NCBI RefSeq assembly: GCF_010915725.1
Contig: NZ_JAAIJR010000050.1
Location: forward strand, 1-38,722
Length of the DNA stretch: 38,722 nt
Direction of reading: 5' to 3'
From: Thiorhodococcus mannitoliphagus
Lineage (GTDB): Bacteria; Pseudomonadota; Gammaproteobacteria; Chromatiales; Chromatiaceae
Shown: positions 9,037 through 16,514 of the stretch, one piece after another
Position numbering within the stretch: the first letter of the stretch is position 1
How the letters are laid out: each line of letters begins with the position of its first letter
Made by a program: the position numbers and the translations under genes
Notes under the pieces: model-generated
The model's input: the letters and a program-made list of their open reading frames with translations, nothing else
Database searches by the model: none
What the model was told of the DNA's origin: nothing

Positions 9037-9153
9037 ATGTTCACCGAGCCTCAGGTGCGGGCTTGGATCGAGCTGCAGATGGTCGGCTTCGATCTTGACG
9101 CGACCAAGGCTGCATCAAGTGTCTCGCGGCCTTGTGCGCATCTTAGCAGCTGA
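9037..9153 (+). CDS. Candidate small protein between crp and yhfA
   Basis: A 38-codon frame starts at an ATG preceded by GGGAAGGG with a 5-base gap, one of the better ribosome sites in this region. The product begins MFTEPQVRAWIELQMVGFDL and closes PCAHLSS; it is soluble and amphipathic with no signal or membrane segment. It lies 103 bases from the crp start on the other strand and 66 bases before the OsmC-family gene. I do not recognise a family. It could be a real small protein or the decayed start of a longer gene. Confidence 0.35.
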   Translation: MFTEPQVRAWIELQMVGFDLDATKAASSVSRPCAHLSS

Positions 9154-9218
9154 CCCATCAGGGTTTGAGTCAATATCCTGCCGGCTCGTCCAAGATTAGT
9201 CGATAGATAGGTTTGCGA

Positions 9219-9635
9219 ATGAAGGCGAGAGTCAAGTGGATCGATGGAGTCGCGATGCTCGGTGAGTCCGGCTCGGGGCATGGTGTCGTCATGGACGGTC
9301 CCCCTGAACTCGGAGGTCGCAATGTTGGCGTGCGGCCGATGGAGATGCTCTTGCTGGGCATGGGGGGCTGTACGCAGTTCGACGTTCTGCTGATCCTGCG
9401 CAAGGCGAGGCAAGCCGTCACGGATTGCGTCGTCGAACTCGAGGCCGAGCGTGCCGCGGAGGACCCCAAGGTCTTCACCCGGATTCATGCGCACTTCATC
9501 TTGACCGGTAAAGGGCTCGATCCCAAGCGTGTCGAGACGGCGATTCGGTTGAGCGCGGAGAAGTATTGCTCTGCCTCCATCATGCTGGGGGCCACGGCGA
9601 CCGTCACTCATGATTTTGAGATCCGCGAGGACTGA
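9219..9635 (+). CDS. yhfA: OsmC/Ohr-family protein, YhfA-like
   Basis: Small redox-type protein of 138 residues in the OsmC superfamily. It matches E. coli YhfA over its length: ARVKWIDGVAMLGES, GHGVVMDGPP, RPMEMLLLGMGGCTQFD with the first conserved Cys, VELEAERA, FTRIHAHFILTG and LSAEKYCSASIML with the second Cys. OsmC and Ohr members use such a Cys pair to reduce peroxides, but the YhfA branch has no settled function. The ATG at 9219 is preferred over a TTG two codons earlier. yhfA is next to crp in E. coli as well, so the pairing is ancient. Confidence 0.88.
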   Translation: MKARVKWIDGVAMLGESGSGHGVVMDGPPELGGRNVGVRPMEMLLLGMGGCTQFDVLLILRKARQAVTDCVVELEAERAAEDPKVFTRIHAHFILTGKGLDPKRVETAIRLSAEKYCSASIMLGATATVTHDFEIRED

Positions 9636-9749
9636 GGCGATTCTGGTGTGCGTTCGGCGCAAAATCCCGCAGACGCTGACGCTTGTCCTTGCATTCGCCG
9701 CTCCTCATGGTTAGTTTTCGCGGCCTCGGTTTTTTCCGGACTGGAAGTG

Positions 9750-10574
9750 ATGCCCACCACCCTCAAGAAGCTGCGCCTGCATGGCTTCAACAATCTCACC
9801 AAGACGCTGAGCTTCAATATCTATGATGTCTGCTACGCGGCCTCGGAAGAGCAGCGCGAAGCCTACATCGCCTACATTGATGAAGCCTACAACGCGGAGC
9901 GTCTGACCGCGATTTTGACCGACGTCGCTGAGATCATCGGCGCCAATATCCTCAATATCGCGCATCAGGACTACGATCCCCAGGGTGCCTCCGTCACCAT
10001 GCTGATCTCCGAAGAGGGTATCGTGGCCGAGGGCATCTCCAACAACGCAACGCCTGGCCCGCTGCCGGATGCCGTTGTCGCCCATCTCGACAAGAGTCAC
10101 ATCACGGTCCATACCTATCCGGAGACGAATCCGCAGACGGGCATCAGTACCTTCCGGGCGGACATCGATGTTTCCACCTGTGGCCGTATCTCGCCGCTGA
10201 AGGCGCTCAACTATCTCATCCATGCGTTGGAGTCGGACGTCGTCATCATGGACTATCGCGTGCGCGGCTTCACGCGCGACGTCAATGGGCGCAAACACTT
10301 CATCGACCACAACATTAGCTCGATCCAGAATTACCTGTCGCGCAGCACCAAGAATCGCTACCAGATGGTGGATGTGAACGTCTACCAGGAGAATCTCTTT
10401 CACACCAAGATGGTGATTCGCGATTTTCGACTGGACGACTATCTCTTCTGTATCGAGGAAGAGGATTTGAGTTCGCAAGATCACAAGCGCATCCAGAAGC
10501 TGCTCAGGCGTGAACTGAGCGAGATCTTCTACGGGCGCAATCTGGGCAGGAATCTGGAGTTCATGGGGGATTGA
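9750..10574 (+). CDS. speD: S-adenosylmethionine decarboxylase (proenzyme)
   Basis: Produces decarboxylated S-adenosylmethionine, the aminopropyl donor for spermidine. The protein of about 274 residues is the E. coli type: [21 protein letters not shown] at the start, then [14 protein letters not shown] holding the Lys-Ser self-cleavage site whose Ser becomes the pyruvoyl group. [37 protein letters not shown] and the final FYGRN follow. The frame extends upstream to a GTG at 9648, but homology begins at [18 protein letters not shown] lies only 2 bases before that ATG, so the exact start is not certain. No speE is adjacent. Confidence 0.95.
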   Translation: MPTTLKKLRLHGFNNLTKTLSFNIYDVCYAASEEQREAYIAYIDEAYNAERLTAILTDVAEIIGANILNIAHQDYDPQGASVTMLISEEGIVAEGISNNATPGPLPDAVVAHLDKSHITVHTYPETNPQTGISTFRADIDVSTCGRISPLKALNYLIHALESDVVIMDYRVRGFTRDVNGRKHFIDHNISSIQNYLSRSTKNRYQMVDVNVYQENLFHTKMVIRDFRLDDYLFCIEEEDLSSQDHKRIQKLLRRELSEIFYGRNLGRNLEFMGD

Positions 10575-10596
10575 TCGGGCCTCGGCGGCGCATCTA

Positions 10597-10696
10597 AGGA
10601 AGTGTCCATCAACAACTTCCCCCCTTTCGCAAAGGGGGGCTAGGGGGGATTTCGGGCGGCATCGCTTGCATCGGGAAACAAGTGATGGACACTTGC
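10597..10696 (+). mobile_element. Repeat B copy 2
   Basis: A 100-base copy of the B element between TA dinucleotides (10595-10596 and 10697-10698), with ends AGTGTCCATCA and TGATGGACACT. It fills most of the gap between the convergent speD and coq7 genes. Its central C-run/G-run hairpin may act as a transcription barrier there, which is inference. Confidence 0.88.
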
Positions 10697-10769
10697 TAAG
10701 TCCAGCTGGGTCGTCCGCGCCCCGTGACGGCGCCGCTTGCGCCACCGCAGGGCGGACGTGAGGCTCGAC

Positions 10770-11414
10770 TCAAACCCAGTAGACGGTGCGCGTCATGACG
10801 CGCGAGGTGACTTTCATGGCGAGACGAACCGGGCCGGGCAAATCCGCGCCGCCAGCCGACTTGGCCACTTGCGCGTGCTTGATCTCATCGACCTTCATTT
10901 GCTCGAGGATGGCTCGGCTCTTCTCGTCTTGAGCCGGGATTTGCTCCAAGTGGCTATCCAGGTGACTCTCGACCTGGCGTTCAGTCTCAACCACAAAGCC
11001 CAGGCTCCATTTGTCGCCTGCTAGGCCGGCGGCCGCGCCCATGGCGAATGAGCCTGCGTACCAGAGCGGGTTCAGCAAGCTCTTGTGGTCTCCCAGCTCC
11101 TCTAGCCGAGTCTCGCACCAGGCCAGGTGGTCGTTTTCTTCTTCGGCCGATTGCTCCATACGCTGGCGTGTGTCGGGCAGCTTCGCGGTCAGTGCCTGAC
11201 CCTGGTAGAGGGCCTGAGCACAAACCTCGCCGGTGTGGTTGATCCGCATGAGTCGGGCGACATGCTTGCGCTGATCCTTGCGGAGTTCGGTTTCCGCCAG
11301 GTTGCTTGCGGGGTTGCTGCGCGCGGTGGTCTGCGGGCGGCCGAAGAGGGTACGCATGGCGTGGTCTGCATTGATCAAGAGCCGGTCTAGCGGCGAATAG
11401 CGTCGAGTGCTCAT
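10770..11414 (-). CDS. coq7: Demethoxyubiquinone hydroxylase, di-iron Coq7 type
   Basis: Hydroxylates demethoxyubiquinone at C6 in ubiquinone synthesis using a carboxylate-bridged di-iron centre. The 214 residues carry the two ExxH half-sites and paired Glu ligands: [49 protein letters not shown] and KVDEIKHA. The frame continues six codons upstream to 11432, but [13 protein letters not shown] matches the family N-terminus. No strong ribosome site marks either start. Having Coq7 rather than the flavin enzyme UbiF fits with the two flavin hydroxylases at 24.3-26.8 kb acting at the other ring positions. Position next to speD also occurs in Pseudomonas. Confidence 0.93.
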   Translation of the reverse strand: MSTRRYSPLDRLLINADHAMRTLFGRPQTTARSNPASNLAETELRKDQRKHVARLMRINHTGEVCAQALYQGQALTAKLPDTRQRMEQSAEEENDHLAWCETRLEELGDHKSLLNPLWYAGSFAMGAAAGLAGDKWSLGFVVETERQVESHLDSHLEQIPAQDEKSRAILEQMKVDEIKHAQVAKSAGGADLPGPVRLAMKVTSRVMTRTVYWV

Positions 11415-11683
11415 GGCATCAATCTTCATCATCTCAAAGGTGTGTCCGAAGTGACTGCAATGCCAGCATTCTGCGTGCTGGTTGCGGTCGATTCAACCAG
11501 GTACATCCACAGGAAAGCGGCCTTGCGTTGCCTCAGGATTGGCGTCTTGCCTCGACATCGGTTCCTGTCTATGCCGGCTCGCATCTGTTGTTTCCAACAC
11601 TATTTCGTCGCGAATTTCTTAGATTCGCCCGCTTCGCCACCGGGGTCTTGATCATCGTTCCGGCCGGCTGCAAAGCTGACTCT

Positions 11684-11898
11684 GTAGTCAGGCCATCTTG
11701 GCCTGACGATCTCAGGGCTAGGAGCCTGTCCGACCTGGGGGATCGAAGCGAGGAAGTGGGAGAGCGAGGCCATTTCGTTCCGGTTTTGAGGCGCATAGTG
11801 GTTCTATGTAACGAAAAAGCGGGGCGAAAGGGACCGTTCTCCCGATTCCGCAGCCGATTCATTCCTAAGTCGGACAGGCTCCTAGAAGCCCTGACTAC
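11684..11898. repeat. Palindromic D-type core split by repeat A copy 2
   Basis: GTAGTCAGG and CCTGACTAC form the outer arms. With the A element and one CTAG removed, the core is about 51 bases and lines up with those at 17699-17760 and 33819-33880, including the agggCTAGaagccct centre that is intact at 33.8 kb. It can fold into adjacent hairpins closed by an outer stem. Confidence 0.8.
11722..11881 (-). mobile_element. Repeat A copy 2, inverted
   Basis: A 160-base copy in the opposite orientation to copies 1 and 3, with 13-base perfect ends GAGCCTGTCCGAC. CTAG flanks both sides (11718-11721 and 11882-11885). The intact target is visible in the D element at 33.8 kb, showing that one CTAG became two upon insertion. 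Confidence 0.9.
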
Positions 11899-11946
11899 AA
11901 ATAGGCCCAAGCGATCGGCCGAAACGATGATCAAGGCCGCCACCGG

Positions 11947-12200
11947 CGATGTTGCCTGCATTGCCACATCGCTTAAGAGGAAGGGAGAAGGTCAGCAATC
12001 GACCCAAAGAGGTCACCGAAGCTTGCGAGTCGACTGACTCAACGGCCCCACTTCCGGTCACTGGCTTGTCCGACCTGAGCGTCCGGTGCAATGCGCTGAG
12101 CGGTCGGTCGCGGCGAACTGGCCAAGCGCCTGCGCTCACCCATTAGAATCGGTCAATGGCGACGCCAGTGCCCCCGGTGGATGAGGAAACCCATGAAGAA
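11947..12200. other. Gene-free stretch after repeat E
   Basis: Together with 11433-11635 this is non-coding sequence between coq7 and the accessory operon. I see no tRNA, no convincing frame and no strong terminator. Short frames here lack ribosome sites and family resemblance. Confidence 0.5.
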
Positions 12201-13082
12201 CTACTCGGCGCGAACCCTGTAGCAGGCGGCTCGCTGCCCATCCAGGTCACGGCAGCGCAGCTCGAACAGCCGAGACTCATGCAGCACCTGTCGCCAGCTG
12301 GCGCATCCGTACTTCTTGGGCTGCTGCTCAGGATTCCGTTCCATGATCCATCGCCCAGCCGCTGCAACGGGCGTCCAGCCGTCCACGGCAAGTTCGTTCG
12401 CCGCCTCGCGCAAGACGCGGACGATGCCTGCGGCTGGCCAGTTCACTGTGCCGTCCGGAGCGATCCCATTGACCATTAAGTCGTAGCCGGCATCGGACTG
12501 CATGAATTCCGCTGCCAGGCGCCTGGCCTGATCCATGTGGTCAGCCCAGCTCCGAAGCTGTTCGAAATGCTTGTCGATGCGCTCGTAAGCGGCAACGAGG
12601 GCATCACGTGCGGTCAGGCATCCGTCTGTCGACCAGAGATCGTGCTGGTCGATGAAATGGTGAACCAGGGTGTTTCGCAACTGCACCAGTTCCTTCAGGT
12701 CGCTTTGTGTCCGGGCGTAGTCTTCGGCAGACAGACTCAGCTGCATCCGCATTGCGAAATGAATCGTGTCCACGGGCTCGCTCGCCGTGTCATCGGCGGC
12801 AGTGTCGGCACCCTCGGTCACGACGCACGATCCGAACAACCGCCCCATCAGGGTGCCAAGCGTCTTCGTGAAAGCATCATCGACGCGCGCCGCGCGGATG
12901 CTCTCCAGCGCATGCGCTGGCCCCGAAATGTCGTGGTGGGCGACGATCGCCTTCATCAGGCGCTCGTACTGTTGTAGGCGCAGCAGACAGCGCCCCAGCA
13001 AACGTTGAACCTCGCGCTGTTGTGCCTGTACGTCCCCGTCGTTCATAGCGAACTCGGAATCGACAACCTGCAGAGAGATCAT
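12201..13082 (-). CDS. Putative HEPN-like and OST-HTH (LOTUS) domain protein, third gene of a toxin-antitoxin operon
   Basis: A 293-residue protein with two visible parts. Residues about 20-185 are helical, including LLRLQQYERLMKAIVAHH and the segment LVQLRNTLVHHF, whose Arg136-x4-His141 fits the catalytic RxxxxH motif of HEPN ribonucleases. Residues about 222-291 (GWTPVAAAGRWIMERNP, KKYGCASWRQVLHES, FELRCRDLDGQ) look like an OST-HTH/LOTUS RNA-binding winged helix. Start choice: ATG at 13082 overlaps the stop of the RES gene as ATGA, indicating coupled translation; a TTG at 13091 and ATG at 13046 are alternatives. The HEPN reading rests on one motif and helix content, while the OST-HTH reading is firmer. 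It could be an RNase effector, or a regulator of the neighbouring toxin pair. Confidence 0.6.
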   Translation of the reverse strand: MISLQVVDSEFAMNDGDVQAQQREVQRLLGRCLLRLQQYERLMKAIVAHHDISGPAHALESIRAARVDDAFTKTLGTLMGRLFGSCVVTEGADTAADDTASEPVDTIHFAMRMQLSLSAEDYARTQSDLKELVQLRNTLVHHFIDQHDLWSTDGCLTARDALVAAYERIDKHFEQLRSWADHMDQARRLAAEFMQSDAGYDLMVNGIAPDGTVNWPAAGIVRVLREAANELAVDGWTPVAAAGRWIMERNPEQQPKKYGCASWRQVLHESRLFELRCRDLDGQRAACYRVRAE

Positions 13083-13606
13083 CGCGCCCAACTGGACATG
13101 TTGCGAGGGAGTCGCCCGTCGGGGTCGTTGACGGCGACCGAATTGCCATCCTCGAGCCGCTCTGAGTAAACGACCACGTTCGATCCACCCTCATGCGTCT
13201 GGCTCGGAAAGAGGATGCCGGTGTATCCGTGGGCCAGCACCATATCGGCGAGAACCCACGTTGGGGGCTCTATGTGCAGCTCGAACTTCAGGTGACGCCA
13301 GTCCTCGCGCCAGTCATGCCATAGCTCATCCCAGGGCGCACCGTCGTGGAGCTGACGCAGGTCGACCAGGTCACGCAGGGCCACGGTGTACGAGCACATC
13401 GTGCAGGGTGGTAGGAAAGGCGAAGTCTGCTGGTACTCGCGCAAGGCGGTCACCTAATCCAGAGACAGGTACAGCGCCTCGACACCCTCTCGGTTGAATC
13501 GTCCCCCTCGGGTTGCGGCGCCTGCGCCGCTGGTGGGCCGGCTGGCCCACTGCGGGGTATGCGCCCGGAACAACAGGGTGCCGGGGGGTAGGTCGCACAG
13601 GATCAT
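13079..13606 (-). pseudogene. RES-domain NAD-targeting toxin, interrupted by an in-frame TAG
   Basis: A 175-codon frame begins at ATG 13606 and overlaps the antitoxin stop as ATGA. Codon 51 is TAG (13454-13456), and the frame then resumes unchanged to a TGA at 13079. The part before the stop reads GTLLFRAHTPQW...GGRFNREGVEALYLSLD. The part after reads VTALREYQQTSPFLPPC...GYTGILFPSQTHEGGSNVVVY. Together these give the RES family order, with the name-giving Arg (LFRAH), Glu (REYQ) and Ser (FPSQ) all kept. There is no frameshift and little other decay. Known RES toxins (MbcT, ParT) consume NAD or modify a target using NAD. Either a recent nonsense mutation silenced it, or the stop is read through. 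A GTG directly after the TAG could start a fragment lacking the Arg. Confidence 0.8.
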
Positions 13607-13971
13607 CCGATGAACCCGGCGCTGATCGACTCCAGGTAGCCGATCGCATCCTCAGTCCGCCCTTCTTGAATCAGTTGCAACAGGGTCTTGTGACGAAACG
13701 CCGGAATGGGCTCGTTCTTGACTAGGAAGATGGCGCGTTGCGGGTCCGGCTGCACCGCCGTAGCGGCCGACAATACGCGCATCAGGTCACGCAGTGCGGA
13801 TTGCAGTCTTGGCGATTCCGGATGGGTGCGCAGGGTGTTGCGATGAACCCCCGCCAGTGCAGCCAGATCCTGGTGTTGCAGGCCGAGGATGTCGGCAACG
13901 CCCGATGCCGAAAACCGCGATGTACCCGGCTCCCGCGCCGATTCGAGCACCTCTGCGAAGATAGCGGCCAT
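13603..13971 (-). CDS. Xre/MbcA/ParS-type antitoxin
   Basis: A 122-residue antitoxin of the type paired with RES toxins. The N-terminal half has a helix-turn-helix-like stretch (FSASGVADILGLQHQDLAALAGVHRNTLR). The C-terminal toxin-binding domain is clear: RAIFLVKNEPIPAFRHKTLLQLIQEGRTEDAIGYL. A good ribosome site, AGGAG, stands 7 bases before ATG. Its stop overlaps the RES start. The promoter -10 box TATAAT (14007-14012) sits inside an inverted repeat, which suggests autorepression by this protein. The antitoxin is intact although the toxin carries a stop codon. Confidence 0.88.
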   Translation of the reverse strand: MAAIFAEVLESAREPGTSRFSASGVADILGLQHQDLAALAGVHRNTLRTHPESPRLQSALRDLMRVLSAATAVQPDPQRAIFLVKNEPIPAFRHKTLLQLIQEGRTEDAIGYLESISAGFIG

Positions 13972-14000
13972 GACGTTTCTCCTGAGGTAGCACGTCAGAA

Positions 14001-14028
14001 ATGCATATTATACGCACAGAATATGCAT
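14001..14028 (-). promoter_or_regulatory. Operator palindrome and -10 box of the RES operon
   Basis: Perfect 9-base inverted repeat ATGCATATT, 10 bases, AATATGCAT. The minus-strand -10 box TATAAT (14007-14012) overlaps its antitoxin-proximal arm, 35 bases from the antitoxin ATG. No good -35 is seen. AT-rich against the GC-rich surroundings. The likely binder is the antitoxin's helix-turn-helix. Confidence 0.7.
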
Positions 14029-14426
14029 AGCTACAGTCGCCGCCCGCCCCGGACACGCCCGAGTGGCCTCTTTGAGTGTCAGCTGCATGTCCGACTGCGG
14101 CCCCGTAGCCTTTCCCGCTGACTGACAGCTATGGACAGTGACTTGTCACTCGCAAAACGAGAGCGACTTTCCGCTAACAGGATTCAGCGGACGCAGGGTG
14201 GACAGGATCCGGTGACCGCTCCTGGCCGTTGCTACCACAACGAAGACCAAAGACGGGTATCGCCGTGGCTCACGAGCCTCGACCTCGACAACTAGCGGTG
14301 GCGTAAACTGGCAGATCTAGCGGGGATTATCCTGGGAAAAACTCGCGGAACAACGTGACCGACAACAGCATGCGTGCGCCCCAGCAATGGTGCGCTGGGT
14401 GATGCGGCAATCAGGTCCTGGCGGCT
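14029..14426. other. Gene-free stretch between the RES operon and glcF
   Basis: About 400 bases with no frame I can support and no RNA gene or terminator I can recognise. It separates the accessory operon from core genes and could contain remnants of earlier insertions. Confidence 0.5.
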
Positions 14427-15671
14427 TTATGCATCGAGTTCCGGGAGTTGCCGAGCAATCAGCTCGACGGGATGACAGACCTCGATCGCCAAGCCGGCCT
14501 CGCGGATTCCGCCGAGGAGGTGCAGGGCGCACCCTGGATTGGTCGTGACCACGACATGCGGGCGCAGCTCGCGCAGAGGCCGGAGCTTGTCTTCGAGAAG
14601 TGCGCCCGACATCTTGGGCTGCTGCAGCAGGTAGGTGCCTGCGGCCCCGCAGCAGTGCTCATTGCCCGGCATCGGCGAGACATCGAGTCCGGGGATGCGC
14701 TCCAGCAGTCTGTAGACGGCCTGGGTGCCGCCAAGCAGATTGCGGTGTGAGCATGGCTCGTGAACCAGCACGCGTCGGACGAGCGGTTTGAGGGTAAGCG
14801 CGCTTGGCCATGGCTGCTCGGCGATGAAGGCGCAGATCTCTCGAGTCTCTGAGAGCCCCGGTTGCTCCCGCAGCTCGGCGATGCAGGCGCTGGCGATTCC
14901 GACGAGAGGGCGGTGCTCGTGCAGGCGCGCGCTGGCTTCGCGATGGCGGAGAGCTTCTTCCGGGAAGCCGTTGTGTCGCAAGATGGCGCCGCAGCAGTCG
15001 GGCTCCGCCGGGATGCGGGCCTTGAGGCCGAGTCGCTGGCAGACTGCGATGGCTGCCTCGATTGCGGCGCCCTGTGTGCTTGAACCCATGCAGCCGACGA
15101 AGAGGTCGAAGTCCGGGTCTGCGGGCGTCCGAGCGATCTGGCGCCGGGCGCTTTCTGCCATGGCGATGGCGAGTCGATGGTAGCTTCGCGCCAGGGGCAG
15201 TCGGGCGGCGCGCAGCCCTTGTGCGAATCGAGCCAGTCCGCTTGAGACATAAGCCCCGGCGAGCTGAGCCAGCCGTCGGTTCAAGGTTGCGCTCGAAAGG
15301 CCTTGTAGTGCTTGCCTGGCTAATGCCCGACGCCAAGCTGAGCGCAGGGTGACCCGTCTGGCCTTGGTGCCATCCGCGAGGCGGCCATAGGCGACGAGTG
15401 AGGGGCAGGCGGTCTCGCAAGCGCGACAGGTGAGGCAGCCGTCGAGATGCCGCGCGAGCGCGGGCGACATTTGAAGCTCGCCGGAAACCCAGCCCTGAAT
15501 CAGTGCGATACGTCCACGTGGTGAATCTGCCTCGTTTCGGGTCTTGAGATAAGTTGGGCAAGCGGGTAGGCAATATCCGCATTTCACACATTGATCGGCC
15601 AAGCGGAGCAGCTCATGGTCTGTCGCGTCGAGGCTTGTTTGTGGGGCCTTTAGCAATACCTTTGTGTCCAA
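14427..15671 (-). CDS. glcF: Glycolate oxidase iron-sulfur subunit
   Basis: Fe-S electron-transfer subunit of glycolate oxidase, about 414 residues. Two 4Fe-4S motifs stand near the N-terminus, CVKCGYCLPACPTY and CLTCRACETACP. Two cysteine-rich CCG-type domains follow (GCMGSS...PDCCGAILRHNG and HEPCSHRN...GNEHCCGAAGTY), ending near TNPGCALHLLGG. No glcD or glcE lies beside it, so its flavin partners are elsewhere. The related Fe-S subunit of lactate dehydrogenases is an alternative. The start is unclear: no ATG precedes the first cluster, only a TTG at 15671 without a ribosome site, where 18-20-base tandem repeats begin. With gph it would complete glycolate disposal. Confidence 0.85.
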   Translation of the reverse strand: MDTKVLLKAPQTSLDATDHELLRLADQCVKCGYCLPACPTYLKTRNEADSPRGRIALIQGWVSGELQMSPALARHLDGCLTCRACETACPSLVAYGRLADGTKARRVTLRSAWRRALARQALQGLSSATLNRRLAQLAGAYVSSGLARFAQGLRAARLPLARSYHRLAIAMAESARRQIARTPADPDFDLFVGCMGSSTQGAAIEAAIAVCQRLGLKARIPAEPDCCGAILRHNGFPEEALRHREASARLHEHRPLVGIASACIAELREQPGLSETREICAFIAEQPWPSALTLKPLVRRVLVHEPCSHRNLLGGTQAVYRLLERIPGLDVSPMPGNEHCCGAAGTYLLQQPKMSGALLEDKLRPLRELRPHVVVTTNPGCALHLLGGIREAGLAIEVCHPVELIARQLPELDA

Positions 15672-15738
15672 GGTGGGTCTTGTGTGTCCAAGGTGGGTCT
15701 TGAAAGTTGAGTGGATCTTGAGAGATGAGTGGATCTTG
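15663..15738. repeat. Tandem repeats over the glcF start
   Basis: Two exact copies of TGTGTCCAAGGTGGGTCT at 20-base spacing (15663, 15683) are followed by two near copies of a related unit, AGTTGAGTGGATCTTG and AGATGAGTGGATCTTG (15705, 15723), at 18-base spacing. They lie where the glcF promoter and ribosome site should be. Confidence 0.85.
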
Positions 15739-15892
15739 AGCGTTGAAGTAAAACGAATCGGAGACGGCGCGAGGGCGCTGGACTGGGACGCTTGCGGCGA
15801 TGTGGGGCGGTTCGGTCTTGGTCGCGGCTAGCGCCGCGGCCGACATAGTAACCTCTGAGCCGCTGTGCTTGCTGCAATTCAGGTCATTGACG

Positions 15893-16207
15893 ATGGCATA
15901 CTATCGGTATCATGTCTTTCTCTGTACGAATCTGCGTGACAATGGGCGTCAATGCTGTGCTTTGTCCGGCGCCTCTGCGGCTCGCGATTTCCTCAAGGCT
16001 CGCGCCAAGGAGCTGGGCCTCTCCGGCTCGGGTGGTATTCGCGTCAATGCTGCAGGATGTCTCGGTCGCTGTGCCGAGGGGCCGACCTTGGTCGTTTATC
16101 CGGACGGGGTCTGGTACAGCTACGTCGACAACGAGGACCTTGAAGAAATCCTGCAGGAGCATCTGATCAAGGGGCGCGCGGTCGGGCGCCTCCAGCTTTC
16201 AGGCTGA
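15893..16207 (+). CDS. Thioredoxin-like [2Fe-2S] ferredoxin
   Basis: A 104-residue protein of the thioredoxin-like ferredoxin family. The Cys pattern is visible: FLCTNLRDNGRQCC near residues 10-22 and AAGCLGRCAEGPTLVVYPDG near residues 55-75, giving four cluster ligands. The open frame extends upstream, but MAYYRYHVFLCTN fits the family start. Such proteins carry electrons or act as stand-alone relatives of the NuoE subunit; the partner here is unknown. It is a single gene between the divergent glcF and rplM. Confidence 0.88.
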   Translation: MAYYRYHVFLCTNLRDNGRQCCALSGASAARDFLKARAKELGLSGSGGIRVNAAGCLGRCAEGPTLVVYPDGVWYSYVDNEDLEEILQEHLIKGRAVGRLQLSG

Positions 16208-16398
16208 GGTCGCCTTACAGGTCGTTCCCGTCGTGCCTCGCTGTGGTAAATGGCCGCGCTTGTGAGTGCCTCCTGCGTTCAGCGCGGCATTCATCTACTG
16301 CCCGCGATCGCCGCAAGCCCCCCAGGGGGTTCCGTCCGCGAGCCACGCGCTGAAGGGCAGCTGGCGCTGGGTCCAATCAAGGTCGCTCGAAACGGGGG

Positions 16399-16427
16399 TT
16401 GCGCGTCTTGCGTGGGTCGCGTATAGT
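16399..16427 (+). promoter_or_regulatory. Promoter of rplM-rpsI
   Basis: TTGCGC (16399-16404) and TATAGT (16422-16427) are separated by 17 bases, a good sigma-70 arrangement 88 bases before the rplM start. It would give an untranslated leader of roughly 80 bases. Confidence 0.65.
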
Positions 16428-16467
16428 TCGCGGTCTTTCTCGATGTAGATAACGTATTTTACGGCTG

Positions 16468-16492
16468 GCGCGCGGTTTTCTAGGCCGTGCGC
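16468..16492 (+). promoter_or_regulatory. Hairpin in the rplM leader
   Basis: GCGCGCGG (16468-16475) pairs with CCGTGCGC (16485-16492) through eight pairs including one G-U, with a 9-base loop. It lies in the presumed mRNA leader of rplM. Ribosomal protein operons are often repressed by one of their products binding such leaders, and L13 control of rplM is known in E. coli. Assignment here is inference. Confidence 0.4.
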
Positions 16493-16514
16493 GGGCTTCC
16501 CGGAGCGAAGGATC

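Larger units (their letters stand above)
11644..11938. mobile_element. Repeat E copy 1, containing a D-type core and repeat A copy 2
   Basis: Ends are GGTCTTGATCATCGTT and, on the other strand, GGCCTTGATCATCGTT, with inverted similarity continuing through CGGCCG. The element is flanked by perfect 8-base direct repeats GCCACCGG (11636-11643 and 11939-11946), the expected target duplication. Inside lies a palindromic core (11684-11898) related to those of the D elements, itself split by A copy 2. No protein gene is present in 11433-12200 apart from these repeats. Confidence 0.85.

Noticed and set aside
13371-13649. Minus-strand 92-codon frame over the RES gene start
   Set aside because: It lies in a different frame from the RES toxin; its Arg/Pro-rich translation has no family resemblance, while the other frame shows the RES motifs.
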